A DNA stretch of 64,000 nt from Telopea speciosissima (GCF_018873765.1 NC_057923.1:7080413-7144412), one strand, 5' to 3'; shown: positions 24,052 through 35,616, counted from the first letter of the stretch. A program made the numbers and translations. Notes: a model not told the origin generated them from the letters alone.

Positions 24052-24190
24052 TGTTAGGTATTTGATCGATACGTCAAAAGCTTTAAAGCTGATGGAACAC
24101 ATTAAATCAAGTCATTTAACTTATCCCATATTAGACTAACTCAATCTAACACCTATAGAGTAAAGTGAGTCCCATTAAAAACATAATCCA
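24052..24190 (-). repeat. 5' LTR of the TRIM
   Basis: The minus-strand upstream LTR, starting TGGATTATG and ending CCTAACA just before two spacer bases and the PBS. It has drifted from its partner at 23704-23840, which implies an old insertion. Confidence 0.8.
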
Positions 24191-24760
24191 GTCTTACGAC
24201 CCTTGCACTTTTTTCCGTGCAAATATCTCATAAATAAACAGACAAGAGAGTATTACACATCAGTGTGACAGTGTCCACTGTGCAGTTATTTTTTTTTTTA
24301 ATTTACTTTAAAATAAAACTAAAATAATTTATAGTTTATTAATTAATGCAATACATATAAACACTGCAAGTGCAAACATCATCCACCACCTCAAGAGAGC
24401 TTCAAGTGAGTGAAGTAAATTAATAATTAATTAAAAGACCCGAAAAGAAATGAAGAGCCCAACTTCATAACCAAGCTAACTCCACCAACCAATAACAAAT
24501 TTAACAAAAAAAGAATTAAAAAAATAAAGATTCTGGCGTGCACTAAGTAACTTAAATAATACTCGTTACCCGAAATGCTAATTAACCAATTAGAAGATGG
24601 CACGTGTCAATCACCCTTATCTATAAACGTGTGCTCATGTGGAGCATTATTGGAGGATGGGAAAGGAGTTTAAGACGACTAATGGCAACACATTAAAGAG
24701 AACCCAACCGTCCAGCAAAATAAATAAAGAAAGGAGAATAAAACAATTGATTTGCATAAA

Positions 24761-25284
24761 TAGGGGCGAAACAGATCGGGTTGGTCTAGGTTTGTAAAAA
24801 CCACACCTTAATCCTGAGTCCTCTTAGCTCAGCCTAAACCTAACCCAGCCTTGAGGTTGGCCTGAGATCTAGCCCAAGCTCAACCCATTAGGCTCAATTT
24901 AGCCCAGTTCAGCCCTAATTGTCCTTGATCAGGTCGGGTTAGCCTTAATTGACCTTGATTTTTATCAAGGCTGACCTGATTGACCCTGAGTTTTTTTAGA
25001 ATGAGATTGGTCTTTTTTTTTTTTGTTGGAAGACATCATCAATATCAATGATTCTTAAAAATAATATTAGAGGCTTAAACATAATATGTAGTAATTATTT
25101 ATCAAAAAATAATTGATATATAGTTATATAAAATAAGGGTCCGGGGTAGACTAGGCAGGGCTTAGCCTAAGGCTTCAGCCTAGGCATAGTCTGGCCGGGA
25201 CTTGGGCTGGAAAATCTGAACCCTATCCGAACCTAGGGCAGGCTTAGGTAGACTGAGGTTCACTAGACCAAACTTACACCCCTA
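24761..25284. mobile_element. hAT-type MITE with perfect 8-bp duplication
   Basis: A 524-bp element. The left terminus is TAGGGGCGAAAC; the right terminus, reversed, is TAGGGGTGTAAG. Both sides are flanked by exactly TGCATAAA. The interior is rich in GGGCTGGG and GGTCGGG words and has no coding capacity. The 8-bp duplication and TAGGG ends fit hAT-type non-autonomous elements. It shares interior words with the outer element at 31861-32853. Confidence 0.85.
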
Positions 25285-25700
25285 TGCATAAAAGCCTTGA
25301 GGTTGGTTATGAGGAATGGATCCAAATTGGAGTCTGAAGCAGGGTCGGGTACATGCCCATATTATCCCACCCCAACCCGGTTTGGTCCCTGCTTTTTATA
25401 TATCTTCAATATCGAGCAAGCCAAAAGTTTTGACCAGATTGATTTTGACCTATTGGTTTGGATAAGATAAGAATGTCCGTAAAATTTGACATCTTCTACT
25501 ACTATATATCTAATTGGGAGATTCTATTCATAAAATAGAAAAAAAAAATAAAATTAAAAATAAGCCAAGGAAGGGCGCGTGCTAGCTGTTGTTGCATGGC
25601 CCTTGGGGTCAAAGTCTAAACTGTAATAATTAGTTTGATTTGTATCTATAAATCTCTGTTAAATTGTAATCTAGGTATGGTTTTATAATAATAATATATA

Positions 25701-25832
25701 AGGGAAAAGGTTTCATACACAGACGTGTAAATCGTGTATGTGAGAAGGTGGAGATTTATGATTTTTCTAACTCTTTGTGAAAAACCCTCTCACATACACG
25801 ATTTACACAGCAGTGTATGAAATCTTTTCCCT
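25701..25832. mobile_element. 132-bp near-palindromic MITE
   Basis: The left arm starts AGGGAAAAGGTTTCATACAC and continues for about 45 bases. The right arm is its reverse complement with about four mismatches. The flanks are AT-rich (TAATATATA and AATAATAAT), so a target duplication cannot be decided and I cannot assign the superfamily. Confidence 0.75.
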
Positions 25833-27147
25833 AATAATAATCAAGTACAACTATTAATTTTCTTTCAAAACAGTAATGTGGAATAAGAGAAGGAAGACCT
25901 TTAAGACAAAACAGAAGACAAAAAAGAACCAAATCCCTAGCCAACCCTTATGGGTCAGCATAAATGGCGGCGGCTGGTCAAGATTACCAGAGAGAATCTA
26001 GAAGCCAAATCCGCATGTGAGTAACTTGATATAAAGACTTACAAAGATTTGAACCCCCTCACGGAACTCCTTCCCCCTTCTTTTGTAAAGACAAACAAAT
26101 TTAGAGATTCTTCACCCATTTTAAGATGGAGAAGCTTTTGCCTCACTTCAAGTAAGAGATGAAAATGCATGTATGTGTATCTTCCAAGTTCAATTCCAGC
26201 TCTACTTTACTAACAAGAACATGAAGAATTAAGGCATCTGTCTTAATCCCAAATTTTTGAAATGATCGAAGTGAAAGGTTAGGTTTAAGAATTAATTATA
26301 AAAACCAGAAAAAGAAAAAAGAAAAAATAGAAAAGAAAAAAAGAAAGCATAGATGCCTTCTTTTTCTTATTAGTGTTAATGGAGCAAAGTCATTATCAGA
26401 AATCGATTCCCATGGTGTGGTTAGGAGAAATTTACGGATTTCGTGTTCCCTCTTCTAATCTTAAATGTCTTTGGTGGTGAAGATGACATAAAGGTAAAAT
26501 GAGAGAGTTGTTTAGGGATCAAATTCCTATATAGTTTGAGACCATAGAAAGCGATTAATAGAGAGAGAGAGAGGTATAGAGAAAATGGGATTTGGGTTTT
26601 GGATTATATTGCTTTAATTTTTTTTCTAATCTTAAATTACTTTAGTAGTTAATCTATGGATTAATGGTAATGATAAAAGGTGACGTTTGCCTAACATTAT
26701 TTTGTGTTATTTGTCTTCGTGGATGCTTAAAACAACACATGCCTCTGTCTATCTCTTCCTTTTTAGAAGTTTGACCCTTCCATTTGTCTTTTATTTGTCT
26801 TTCATTATCTCCTATCATTAGTCAAATTTAATAATATCTTCTTATGTGTGCCTCTCTCACTCTTATTATTTATCTTTTAAAACTCCAAACTAATGGTTTC
26901 TAATGGATCACACAAATGTAATTTCACCCACATTGACGCGTCATTTGTGCTTCGTCATTTCTATCGTCACATAGCATGGTATATTGCTTATTTCTCGTAT
27001 AAATATAATATAATCCAATACAATAGTATATTGTTATATGTTTAACTAGGCTCGATCTAGTGTATGAACGTTAGAGTAGGATAGGTATTAGAACTGAAAT
27101 TAAGTCATAGGTTTGAGTTACAAAAAAGACTACTTAGGAGAGAGTTA
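25833..27147. other. Gene-free AT-rich stretch
   Basis: No gene, RNA or repeat with clear limits is visible. Short purine-rich runs occur near 26300 and a (GA)n tract near 26560. Confidence 0.5.
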
Positions 27148-28035
27148 CCTGGAGTAAAATGAAAGCAGCATAAACCCTAGAGGGGATTAGATAAACCCAA
27201 GCTTAGATAGCTTTGAGTATCTGATTTCATTCCTAAGCCCATTAATAGTAGCCCAATACCTAATACATGGGATATAGGTTAGCTTATTTTCACCGAACCC
27301 ATTGAACATTAAATCTAAAATCTTAGCTATGGATCTATGCCCATCCGACCTTAAGATGGGCTTTGTTCTGATTGGGTGGTCCTTTGAGATTCATGCATAT
27401 GGGTCTACCAAACTTGGTGTAGAGAAGGGTCTATATTCTATGAAGGAGAAGATTTCGAATCACCATTTTTGGCATGCTTCATTATCTTTGATTAATTCCA
27501 TTAGACGAAACTTAAAACTAGGGGTGGCAATTCTTAGATCCAGCTTCATTTTTGGGCTATATTAGCCCATACAGTTATTATTGGATCTGTACATGTTTAG
27601 GTCGAGTTTTGGGTCCATTACATGTATATGGGTAAAAGATAACACAGTGAGGTGGAGATTGGGATAGAGTGTTTTTCTAGATAGTGGAAAATTTTCTGGT
27701 TCTTTCAGGTTAATGTAAACATTTGTGTTGAATGGTTGAACCATATTAAGATCCTCATGTTCGCTTGGTGTTTTTTCCTCATATTTGCGGAAATGCGGAA
27801 AATTTTTATGATGGGTTAGGTGCTAAGTGTAACTGAAGCTCTTGGTTACATAAGATGGGGACTGCACATTCGAAATCTTCTAAACCAAAAAACATAACTT
27901 TGATGTGTTAAGCTTCAGTGGTTTAGCCCAACTTTGCAGCCCAAACTGTTGGGCTGGGTCTACCAAAACCAGTGATTTTTTTTGTTTGTGTGTATTGGGC
28001 TGAGCCTTTGTCATCCCAAGCCCGCTGACCTCCCT
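27148..28035 (+). repeat. Dispersed repeat copy A, contains copia-like LTR sequence
   Basis: This segment matches 36308-38100 in long blocks. It opens CCTGGAGTAAAATGAAAGCAG and includes TATGGGTCTACCAAACTTGG. It then has an LTR-like part (GAGTGTTTTTCTAGATAGTG, GAATGGTTGAACCATATTAAG) and ends near CATCCCAAGCCCGCTGACC. The LTR-like part resembles plant copia LTRs. The match extends beyond it on both sides, so the pair arose by copying a larger unit. It lies about 0.4 kb upstream of the F-box gene. Confidence 0.75.
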
Positions 28036-28462
28036 TTAATTTCTGAAGAACATTAGTATCGAAATCCGATTCCATCTCAAACTCTAGCAAAATTTCATCT
28101 CTTTCACTTCCCACGGACCCGTAACTTCCTTAAACCTTATTTGCTCGCACCCTCTCTGCTCTGCCTTGCTGACATGTAAGAGCAATATAGGTCCCTCGGC
28201 AGGCTGCTGGACGATTTTCTCCTGATTCTCCCCGTAACCGATCGAGATTGTTTAAAAAAGAAAAAGAAAAAGAGATTGAGTTTGAGATTGAGATTGCCTT
28301 CCCATCGCCACCACGGCACAAGGGGCAGAAACCCTAGATCATCTATCTCCTCCCTTTTTAAGATCATATTTCTCTTTTTATCTCTCATTCACTCACTCGC
28401 TCGCTCCAAACTGGAACAATCGGCCGGTGTTGGTAGTGTTCTGCATTACTTTCAGCAACAAC

Positions 28463-29848
28463 ATGTTTAGCAGCAGTAGTACTGGAGGCGAAAAAGACAA
28501 AGAAATATGTTGCAGTGATGACATTCTTAAGGAGATCTTATTTCGTTTGCCACTCAAATCAATCTTCAAATTCAAGTGTGTATCAAAGAGGTGGCACCAC
28601 CTTATCTCCGACCCTCGTTTCCGTACCTGGTACGTGCAGTCCCAAGGAAGCAACAGCAGCAGCAGTAAAAGCAACAACGGCCCACTCTTAGGCTTCTTCC
28701 AAACCCCAACAATGAGCGTCTCCTCTGTTATGACCGGCGCTAGACCTATGTGGACATTCTTGGCAACCCTACCAAAAGTAGCAACTTCGAGTTGTAGTCC
28801 TCCTCTTGATGACAAATTTGTTGAATTAGTAGAAAAAAGAGGGGTAGATACCATCATCAATTTGGAATCATCTCAAGGAACTCTCGATGGGCTCGGCTAC
28901 TTCATATGTTCTTCCAATGGCCTTTTTCTTATCTCCAGTCGCCCACCTATGACGACCTATTTCATATACAACCCTTTCTCAAGGGAGTCTTATCAACTTC
29001 CTCCTCCTCCTCTTAAGCAGAAACAGCAGCAGCAATCGTTTAGGCGACCATTCATGGGTCTTGTTGTCACCACTGATTATGAAGAAGATGATGTATGCTC
29101 TCTCAATGTTGCTTCTTCTTCAATCCGACACAGATACAAAGTGGTGTGTGCGACTGCGGCCACAGGTAGTATTGGGTCCAATATTGAGATTGAGATTTTC
29201 TCCTCCTCCGATGAGACAGGTGAATGGCAGCAATCCACTGTGGCCGTCACTGATGAGATTTATATCCACTTCTTAAAGCCAATGAATTTGAAGCCCAATG
29301 TGATAATTAAGAGGAACTATTTACTGGATGAGTTGTGATTATGACGAATTAATTTTGGTGTATGATCCGTATAACAACAAAGCTGATGAGCATATAGAGA
29401 TGATTAAATCTCCATACAAGCGCGGCTACGTCTCCGTCCTTGGAGAATCTACTGACGGCCTACTCCAGATGGCAATTCACCATCTGCTTCACGAACGTAC
29501 GCTCATTAATGTATGGGTTTTTCTTTCAAACGAGGAAGGGTACTACAACTACCATGGATGGTCGTTGAGACATAAGCTTCAAGTCAGTCCAGAACTGCAA
29601 CTGTCACCCTATGTTGTTGATGATCCTCAATTCAATGATGGTTGTGGTTGTTTCAGTCTAGTGGCGTTCCATCCCCTCATAATCCAGACGCTCTATTCAT
29701 CAATTTCAATGGCTACATCTTCCTATATTACATCAACACTTCAACAGTGGAACCAGTTCAGTGCCGTGACCGAACCCGCTACAATATTGGCCTAACCCCG
29801 TACTTTCTACCACTTTGGCACATCTCTCATCTCCCACTACGACATTAG
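28463..29848 (+). pseudogene. F-box protein gene with two frameshifts
   Basis: This would encode an F-box protein of about 460 residues, the substrate-recognition part of an SCF ubiquitin ligase. The start is the ATG at 28463, after 'AACAAC'. An F-box follows at about residues 17-55 (DDILKEILFRLPLKSIFKFK, then CVSKRWHHLISDPRF). After it comes an F-box-associated region (ICSSNGLFLIS, FIYNPFSRESYQLPPPP). The first frame ends at 29338, but homology continues from near 29310 in the next frame (TIYWMSCDYDELILVYDPYN). It returns to the first frame near 29676 (AFHP, then HNPDALFINFNGYIFLYYIN) and stops at 29848. The two shifts restore the original frame, so they could be sequence errors or a recent pseudogene. 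No intron that would fix the frame is obvious. Targets cannot be told from sequence. Confidence 0.75.
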
Positions 29849-31200
29849 TGAAAGATAGATACTTTTAATCATCCAACATGAGTGCACCACCATAATATAC
29901 GTCGATCTTCTGCAGCTCAATGACTTGTATTGAAGGGACCGTGTGTTGACGTAAAATTTGAGAGTTTTCCAAAGCAAGATTGAGGCAATTAGCTTGCCGA
30001 CCACTGGTTTTGCACTCTCTCTTCACACAAGAGAGAATTAGTAGCCATACAGGTTTTGGTGCTTCTTAATTTTATTTTGTCCATTCCTTTTTGAGTGTTT
30101 TTTATAAGTCTAGAATTTAATGGTAGTATATTTTTTACAGAAATTTTGAAATTCTTAGGGGAAGTATAAAGGAATAAATTCTGGATGTGCAGTTCCAACA
30201 TGGGTAGCACTAATTATATCCCAATTGTAAAAAGGATCACCTATCACCTATCACCTATCACTGCCCAGATATGAAATTTTCCTTGTACTTTTTTCTTATG
30301 GTTGATATCAATTTATCGCAAACAAGAGGAAAAAAACAGGTTTGGGGGTTTGGGGGGGGGAGGAATTGTTGTAGATACCATCCTGTATCAGTGGATCGAT
30401 ACAGACCAGGGGTACAAAAAATTGTTTTTTAATTTGAAACCAGTGGTAAATCTGTCTGATCCAGACCGGGCAATCTGAATCGATATTGGCAAAGATCGAT
30501 TCCAATTCCTTAAACCCCGAGGGAAGAGGGAATGTACCACAAGCATATCTAGATGGTTTACAAAACCAACTCTCATGGAACCGGCCACAAAGGCTGAAAT
30601 TACAAGGGAAAAGACTAGCCCAAAGAGGCACGATAGGAATCCCTGCTTAGTCGATAAATCATTCACCAAACCCTTTCCCTTCTTTCTATCAAATTGCCTT
30701 TTCTCATGTACTGAATTCTTAATTATTTTTTTTTGGTCACGAAGAAATTTCTCTGTAGAATAAATTTCAACAGATGTTTTCAGTAGTGTGGGGGGTTTAC
30801 TTGGCAACCGTTATCGTCTACGGTTCCCAAGATGGGGGTGAGACCCACCCGAGGCACCTGACCGAACACTCTGCTCGGATGGGGTCCACCCTCCTCTTAC
30901 GAGTTTTTTTTTTTTTGTTTGTTTGCATAAGGGCCACTAAATTTGGTTGCCAAGCAAATTATTATAACATGCCACTTGTAAATTGCGCATTGTTGTGGGC
31001 TTTGCATAATTATAACAGCCATTGAACACATATGCACCCACTAATAATCATTGCACCTTCGGAAATTTCTGCCTTTTTTATGAGGTAAGACGGTCATTTC
31101 ACGCGGATCTGTGTCTAGGTGCAGGAGCCACGTGCACACGATCAGGTAGCGTTCTCTTTCCCTTTATTTATGATGAAAGGGTTTATTTATAAATTTATAT
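29849..31200. other. Gene-free stretch downstream of the F-box gene
   Basis: No gene is supported. Near 30365-30510 are 'GATCGATAC' and 'TATCGGTATC'-like words of a dispersed repeat also seen near 7.5, 9.9, 36.1 and 61.7 kb. Near 30800-30900 is a GC-rich foldback-like island (GGGTGAGACCCACCCGAGG). A T-run follows at about 30905. Confidence 0.4.
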
Positions 31201-31204
31201 CTAT

Positions 31205-31370
31205 AAAATGAGAGAAAATTATCTCCTCCAGGTCTCCGCCCGGCCTAGTTCTTCCAGTGCCTATAATACAGAGGGGGGCAATGACCACCCTATCCCTGCC
31301 TGAACACTCGGGTGGGGTCCACCCCCTGTATAGAATGGCACACAAGCATTGCCTTGGACAGGATTTTTCC
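31205..31370. repeat. Repeat with AATTATCTCC terminus
   Basis: It begins AAAATTATCTCCTCCAGGTC followed by CCGGCCTAGTTC. It contains GGCAATGACCACCCTATCCC and a CCTGAACACTCGGGTGGGG word. The unit at 44585-44700 contains the same words and ends with the reverse complement of this start, so they are two copies of one family. Confidence 0.5.
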
Positions 31371-31877
31371 ATCTTTTCATGGGAGAAGCGTGTGTAGGCA
31401 TAGGAGCCACGCATGTCATGCGAACAGTATGCTCTTTTCTCTTTTAAAATATAAATCAAAACTTAATAGGTTTTATTCAATTTAATCGGTTTTAAATGAT
31501 TGAAACCAAAACCGAATGGTCTCATTTTTTAAACCAAAACCACACATTTATTGAACGACTTCACGATTCTATTGTAAATGGCTCGATACGATATCGGTAA
31601 ACGATTTCAATTTTATTTATTTACTTTTTTTTTGATAAACAACGATTTCAATTTAATATACCCTTACAGGGTGGAGGGTGGAGGGTGGAGGGTGGTGGTT
31701 GGGGGGGGGGGGGGAGCATGCCAACATCCTTAAAATTAATCGGGAAGCTGCATAAGCACTACATCAACGCGAGGGCCAATGAAAGCACACAGGGGGCGCA
31801 TTCAGTAGAGGTGGGATTTTTCATTTTCATTTTCATTTTCATTTTCACAAGAGGTGGGATTAGGGGTGCAATAGCGT

Positions 31878-32301
31878 TAGGCCTGTAAACGGATCGGATT
31901 CGGCTCAGATACGGATCGGATGTAATCGGATTCGGATATTTCTTGGTCGAATTCGGATACCTCTAAACGGATTCGGATGCGGATCGAATTCGGATTTTCG
32001 ATCATCCGTTTACACCTCTGCCTTGTGTAACCCGAACCTTCCTCCCCTAGTGGATACAATTCACTCTCAATCTATAGTTTTAGATCATGATTCTCTTTTC
32101 CTCATATTCTAGAACCTGTTGAATCTTCAAAAACCCTCAAGATCATTATTTACTTAATTTTTTATAATTAAGTATTTGGATTCGGATTTTTATCGGAATA
32201 TTCGGATTTTTTTTCAGATATCTCTAAATGAATTCAGATGCTCCGAAACGGATACGGATGCGGATCGAATTTGGATTTTCGGTTATCCATTTATAGCCTT
32301 A
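31878..32301. mobile_element. Inner hAT-type MITE with 8-bp duplication
   Basis: A 424-bp element starting TAGGCCTGTAAACGGATC and ending ATCCATTTATAGCCTTA. It is flanked by AATAGCGT and AATAGGGT (7 of 8). The interior is built of 'CGGATTCGGAT' words on both ends. Same family as the elements at 44237-44500 and 47574-48052. Confidence 0.75.
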
Positions 32302-32610
32302 AATAGGGTAGGGTTGGACCAGGCTTTATAAAACCCTAGCCCAACCCTAATTTTCCTTAACTGGGCCCAGGCCCGACCTAACCTTAACTCAGAGTCTAAA
32401 AAATCCAACCCAGACCTGCCCTCAGGGTCGGGCCGGGCTGACTCTAATTGGCCCTGATCATGGGGAGGGGGAAGGAAGATGCATGGGCTGGACTGGGCGG
32501 GGAGAAAATTATCAATTTTACTTAAAATAACACTATAATAAATTGTTTATATTACTTATTATGTTCATATATAATATATTATATAACAAAATATGGGTGA
32601 CATTTAAAGT

Positions 32611-32650
<40 letters not shown>
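32611..32650. repeat. (TA)n microsatellite
   Basis: A long TA dinucleotide run inside the outer MITE. Confidence 0.9.
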
Positions 32651-32651
<1 letters not shown>

Positions 32652-33376
32652 TATATCAATATGTATAACTTAAAATAGGATCGGGTCGAGTCGGGCCAGG
32701 CTCAACCTGAGGCCTCAACCCTAACCCGACTCAACCCTGACTCAGGGTTAGAAATTTCTAGTCCTGACCCCTCCTCAGGACCAAGATATCTCAGCCCAGG
32801 CCTTGTTTGGGCTCAGGACGGGTTCGGGCCGACAGGGCCAAATTTGCACCCCTGTGGGATAGTCATTTCTCCCTTCCTATATCTAGGCGCAGGTGCCATG
32901 CAGCCTGGATTTTCCAAAATTAATAGGAAAAAGATCCCCCAGACAAGAGTGCGTGAAATGACACAGCCCCACACCCGCCCCCACATTGCAGATTAAAAAT
33001 CTCATTCTCGATGATGCCCCTGTGCATGTTGCCATTGATCACCACGCAACTTGTTAGCGATCATTGCCCAAATTAATAACGAGGAAAGGAAAGCTCTTAA
33101 GCTGCGTAGGATACGCTAGCATCTTCTTGTGCTTATATCTATCATTCTTTCTGTGAAAAAACACGTGGCCCTTATAATACGAGGAGGGAGAGAGGGATGG
33201 ACTCGTAGATTCTTTCTATGAAATAACATGTGTGCCCTTATAATGGGAGGAGGAGGGAGAGAGAGAGAGAGATACATTGACATAGGTGGGGTGGGACAAA
33301 ACATCACAATCACATCCCAGGAAGGGCAAAATTTGTTAAAAAACAAGCAAAACTGTCTCATCAGTCGTCTTTCCCC

Positions 33377-33384
33377 TATAAATA
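33377..33384 (+). promoter_or_regulatory. Candidate TATA box for the RING-like gene
   Basis: The word TATAAATA lies in CCCCTATAAATATCG, about 410 bases upstream of the ATG at 33789. The long leader may hold an intron. Pyrimidine-rich 'TCTCTCTTTCG' sequence lies between them. Confidence 0.45.
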
Positions 33385-33788
33385 TCGTTCGTACTCTCTG
33401 TACGACCCTCACACCACACCCCCTGGATCCACTAGAGGTAGTCGTTCCCGCTGTGAAATATTGCTTTCGTCGCCCGATCTGCTCGATTCAAAGAATGGCT
33501 TCTCTCTTTCGATTCAAGATTCGTTAAAGAATACGATTTGAGTGATTACTCATCCACATCGGTCCCTCGATCTGGCGAAGTTCTGGTTTGGTGTCTCTCG
33601 CGCTCTGATTGATTCGAAGCTTTCATGGCTTCTTTTCTGTCCTTGGATTAAAGATTCAGCCAAGAACTTCCACTGCATGCTGTGCGCTTCCGTTCAGCAT
33701 TATTGGGCATTTCTCATTCGCCATTATTCATTTTTCACAATCAACGGGAGGTCACTTTGGGTTTTCGTGAACCGTTAAGACTGAAAGT

Positions 33789-34474
33789 ATGGCAAATCAG
33801 GAGATTCACATTCCCATAGACAACATATTGAGTCGGCGCCTCTACTTAGAAACGGTGATTCAACAGAGCAGACCACCGCGTAAGCCGATTCTGGAGTTTC
33901 TAATTGATCTTGACAACGTGAGTATATTCATTAGTGCGTTTGAGTTATTTTTATATGTCAGAAACATAGAAAGATTTCATTTCTTGATTAAAAGAATCAC
34001 ATATTTATTAAGTGGTCTTTACGTCTTTTGCTTCGTTGATTAAACGATTCAGATAATTATTAAGTTCTCTGCGTCTTTATTCAGGAATTCTTACGAAGGT
34101 CTACTGAACCACAATATTACTTTCATGATCTCTGCCTACGATGCAGTTCCGCTTTGGCCATCTGGCAAAATTATCCATGCGGGCATTCATTTTGGTGTAC
34201 ACGCTGTAAAAATTGGGCCACTACCCATCTCATTGCACAACCACACGAATGTGTGTACTGTGAGCGGACCGTAGCTGAATTCCACCGCATCCAGCAAATA
34301 CAGTTTCCTGCTTTACATCCAGCATTGCTTCGTGCGATCAGGTAAAAATTTTAATTAATTCTTTTCTTTCTTTCTTTCTTTCTTTCTTTTTTTCCTTTAC
34401 TTTCTTTATTGTTTCTTAGTAATATATTCATTTGCAGTTATAAGAAACGGCGGCCGTGGCGGGACGGGTATTGA
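33789..34474 (+). CDS. Small RING-like zinc-finger protein, three exons
   Basis: I do not recognise this gene. Exons 33789-33917, 34085-34341 and 34438-34474 join in frame through GT..AG introns to give 140 residues. Exon 1 gives MANQEIHIPIDNILSRR and a hydrophobic-basic stretch ending LIDLDN. Exon 2 carries eight metal ligands in RING order: Cys-x2-Cys (LCLRC), Cys-x-His (YPCGHSF), Cys-x2-Cys (WCTRC) and Cys-x2-Cys (ECVYC), followed by a helix-like AEFHRIQQIQF. Exon 3 gives the basic tail YKKRRPWRDGY and stops. RING domains usually act as E3 ubiquitin ligases, but that is inference. Intron 2 contains a (TTTC)n run. The gene has its own TATA-like word upstream and no overlapping transposon. 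Confidence 0.6.
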
Positions 34475-35010
34475 TGATGAGGAGGGAGGCTTAAGTTTCT
34501 TCTGAGTTCTGAGTTCTGAGTTCTGACTGATAAGGGAGGGTGTCCTACAAACTGAGTGCCTACAACATCACTCGATTGCCATCAAATACGTGCATACGGG
34601 CATCTCTGCAATGAACGAGGCAGACATTTGCGACAATGACGAGTGCGTAAGGCAGCAGTGACATTTCAAGGGACATGTACTTCGTATTTTCTTTGACATT
34701 TGTATTTGTCAGTACGGTCAAATACCTACAAAGATATCAATATACAAATATCCAACGGTTATATATATTTAAACTACTCCCATCACATGGCTAAAAGTGA
34801 TCTTGCATGTTTGTTTCCAATATATCACAATTGCGTATCAACCCCCTTCAATTCCTTTGTAAAAATTTCCTTTTTTGTGTCTTCTCAAAACTGATTTCAT
34901 TTCCTTTACTTGCAACCAATTGGAGCCTCCACATTTGAACCACCTTTGGTATGTTGATCGACTTTTCTGTTTGTAATTGGACTCAATGCACAGCGAAACT
35001 GATATATAAC
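34475..35010. other. Downstream region of the RING-like gene
   Basis: This probably includes the 3' untranslated region. No second gene is seen. A triple GAGTTCT repeat lies near 34504-34525. Confidence 0.4.
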
Positions 35011-35616
35011 TAGGGCTGTCAATTTTGGATCGGAACCGGTAATCGGATCGAAATCATCCCTCTAGGAACCAGAATCGATCCACCCAAATAGCTTATTGGT
35101 CCGGATCTGGTCTGGTCCCCTGAACCGTTAAGAAACTGTTGGAATCGAAAGAAATGCATACACTTGAACTTGTCTTGCATCATTTTTTCTGTTTTAAAAT
35201 GTTAAAAGATGATCCTTACTATTTTAATATACAGTTAAAGTGACTTTTATTATACAATTGCTGTTTAGTTGTTATTAGAACATGACCCAAAACTAAGCAA
35301 GACACTTGGCCCCTCAAATTCTAGTATTCTACCCCTCTCATATCTGTTGCACATAAAGGATATACATCAGTAGTTAATGAAATACCCTTGAAAGGTTGTA
35401 GGTTGCTTGAGATTTCTCATTCCAATGGGAAAAATGTTTTACATTTGGCTGCTCAACAAGGGCATGTTTGGACCCGATTAGGAAGTGGAACCGGACCTCC
35501 CATTAGTGAATGGTCCTGGATCTCATATTTGGAACCAATGAGCTTATTGGTCCAGATCTGGTTTTGACACCTTAGAGCCGGAACCACTAGAGAACCAGAC
35601 CAGTTGACACCTCTAT
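35011..35616. mobile_element. hAT-type MITE, TAGGGCTGTCAA termini
   Basis: The left end TAGGGCTGTCAATTTTGG pairs with the right end CCAGTTGACACCTCTA. The flanks TATATAAC and TGTATAAC agree at seven of eight bases. The 606-bp interior has GGAACCGG and GATCGG words and no coding capacity. Confidence 0.75.

Larger units (their letters stand above)
23704..24190 (-). mobile_element. TRIM retrotransposon, complete with 5-bp target duplication
   Basis: A 487-bp terminal-repeat retrotransposon in miniature. Two direct repeats of about 138 bp (23704-23840 and 24052-24190, roughly three quarters identical by eye) begin TGTTAGGTA on the plus strand. The left one ends ATAACA and the right one ATCCA. Just inside the right repeat the minus strand reads TGGTATCAGAGC, the initiator tRNA-Met primer binding site, so the element runs on the minus strand. 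The interior is about 210 bp with no coding capacity. The flanking five bases GCCTT and GTCTT agree at four positions. These features together define the TRIM class. Confidence 0.85.
31861..32853. mobile_element. Outer hAT-type MITE, split by a nested insertion
   Basis: The left terminus TAGGGGTGCAA begins at 31861. The right terminus (TTGCACCCCT) ends near 32853. The left flank GGTGGGAT and right flank TGTGGGAT agree at seven of eight bases. The interior after 32302 is full of GGGTCGGGCC and CAACCCTAACCCGAC words, like the element at 24761-25284. A second element with its own duplication sits 17 bp inside its left end. Confidence 0.65.

Noticed and set aside
23708..24184. Two direct repeats near 24 kb as a simple local duplication
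   Set aside because: The exact initiator-Met PBS at the inner edge and the 5-bp flanks make a TRIM a better explanation.
30308..30807. Overlapping minus-strand frames of 107 and 139 codons
   Set aside because: No domain is recognisable and the segment contains 'TATCGGTATC'-type repeat words. There is no supporting structure of a gene.
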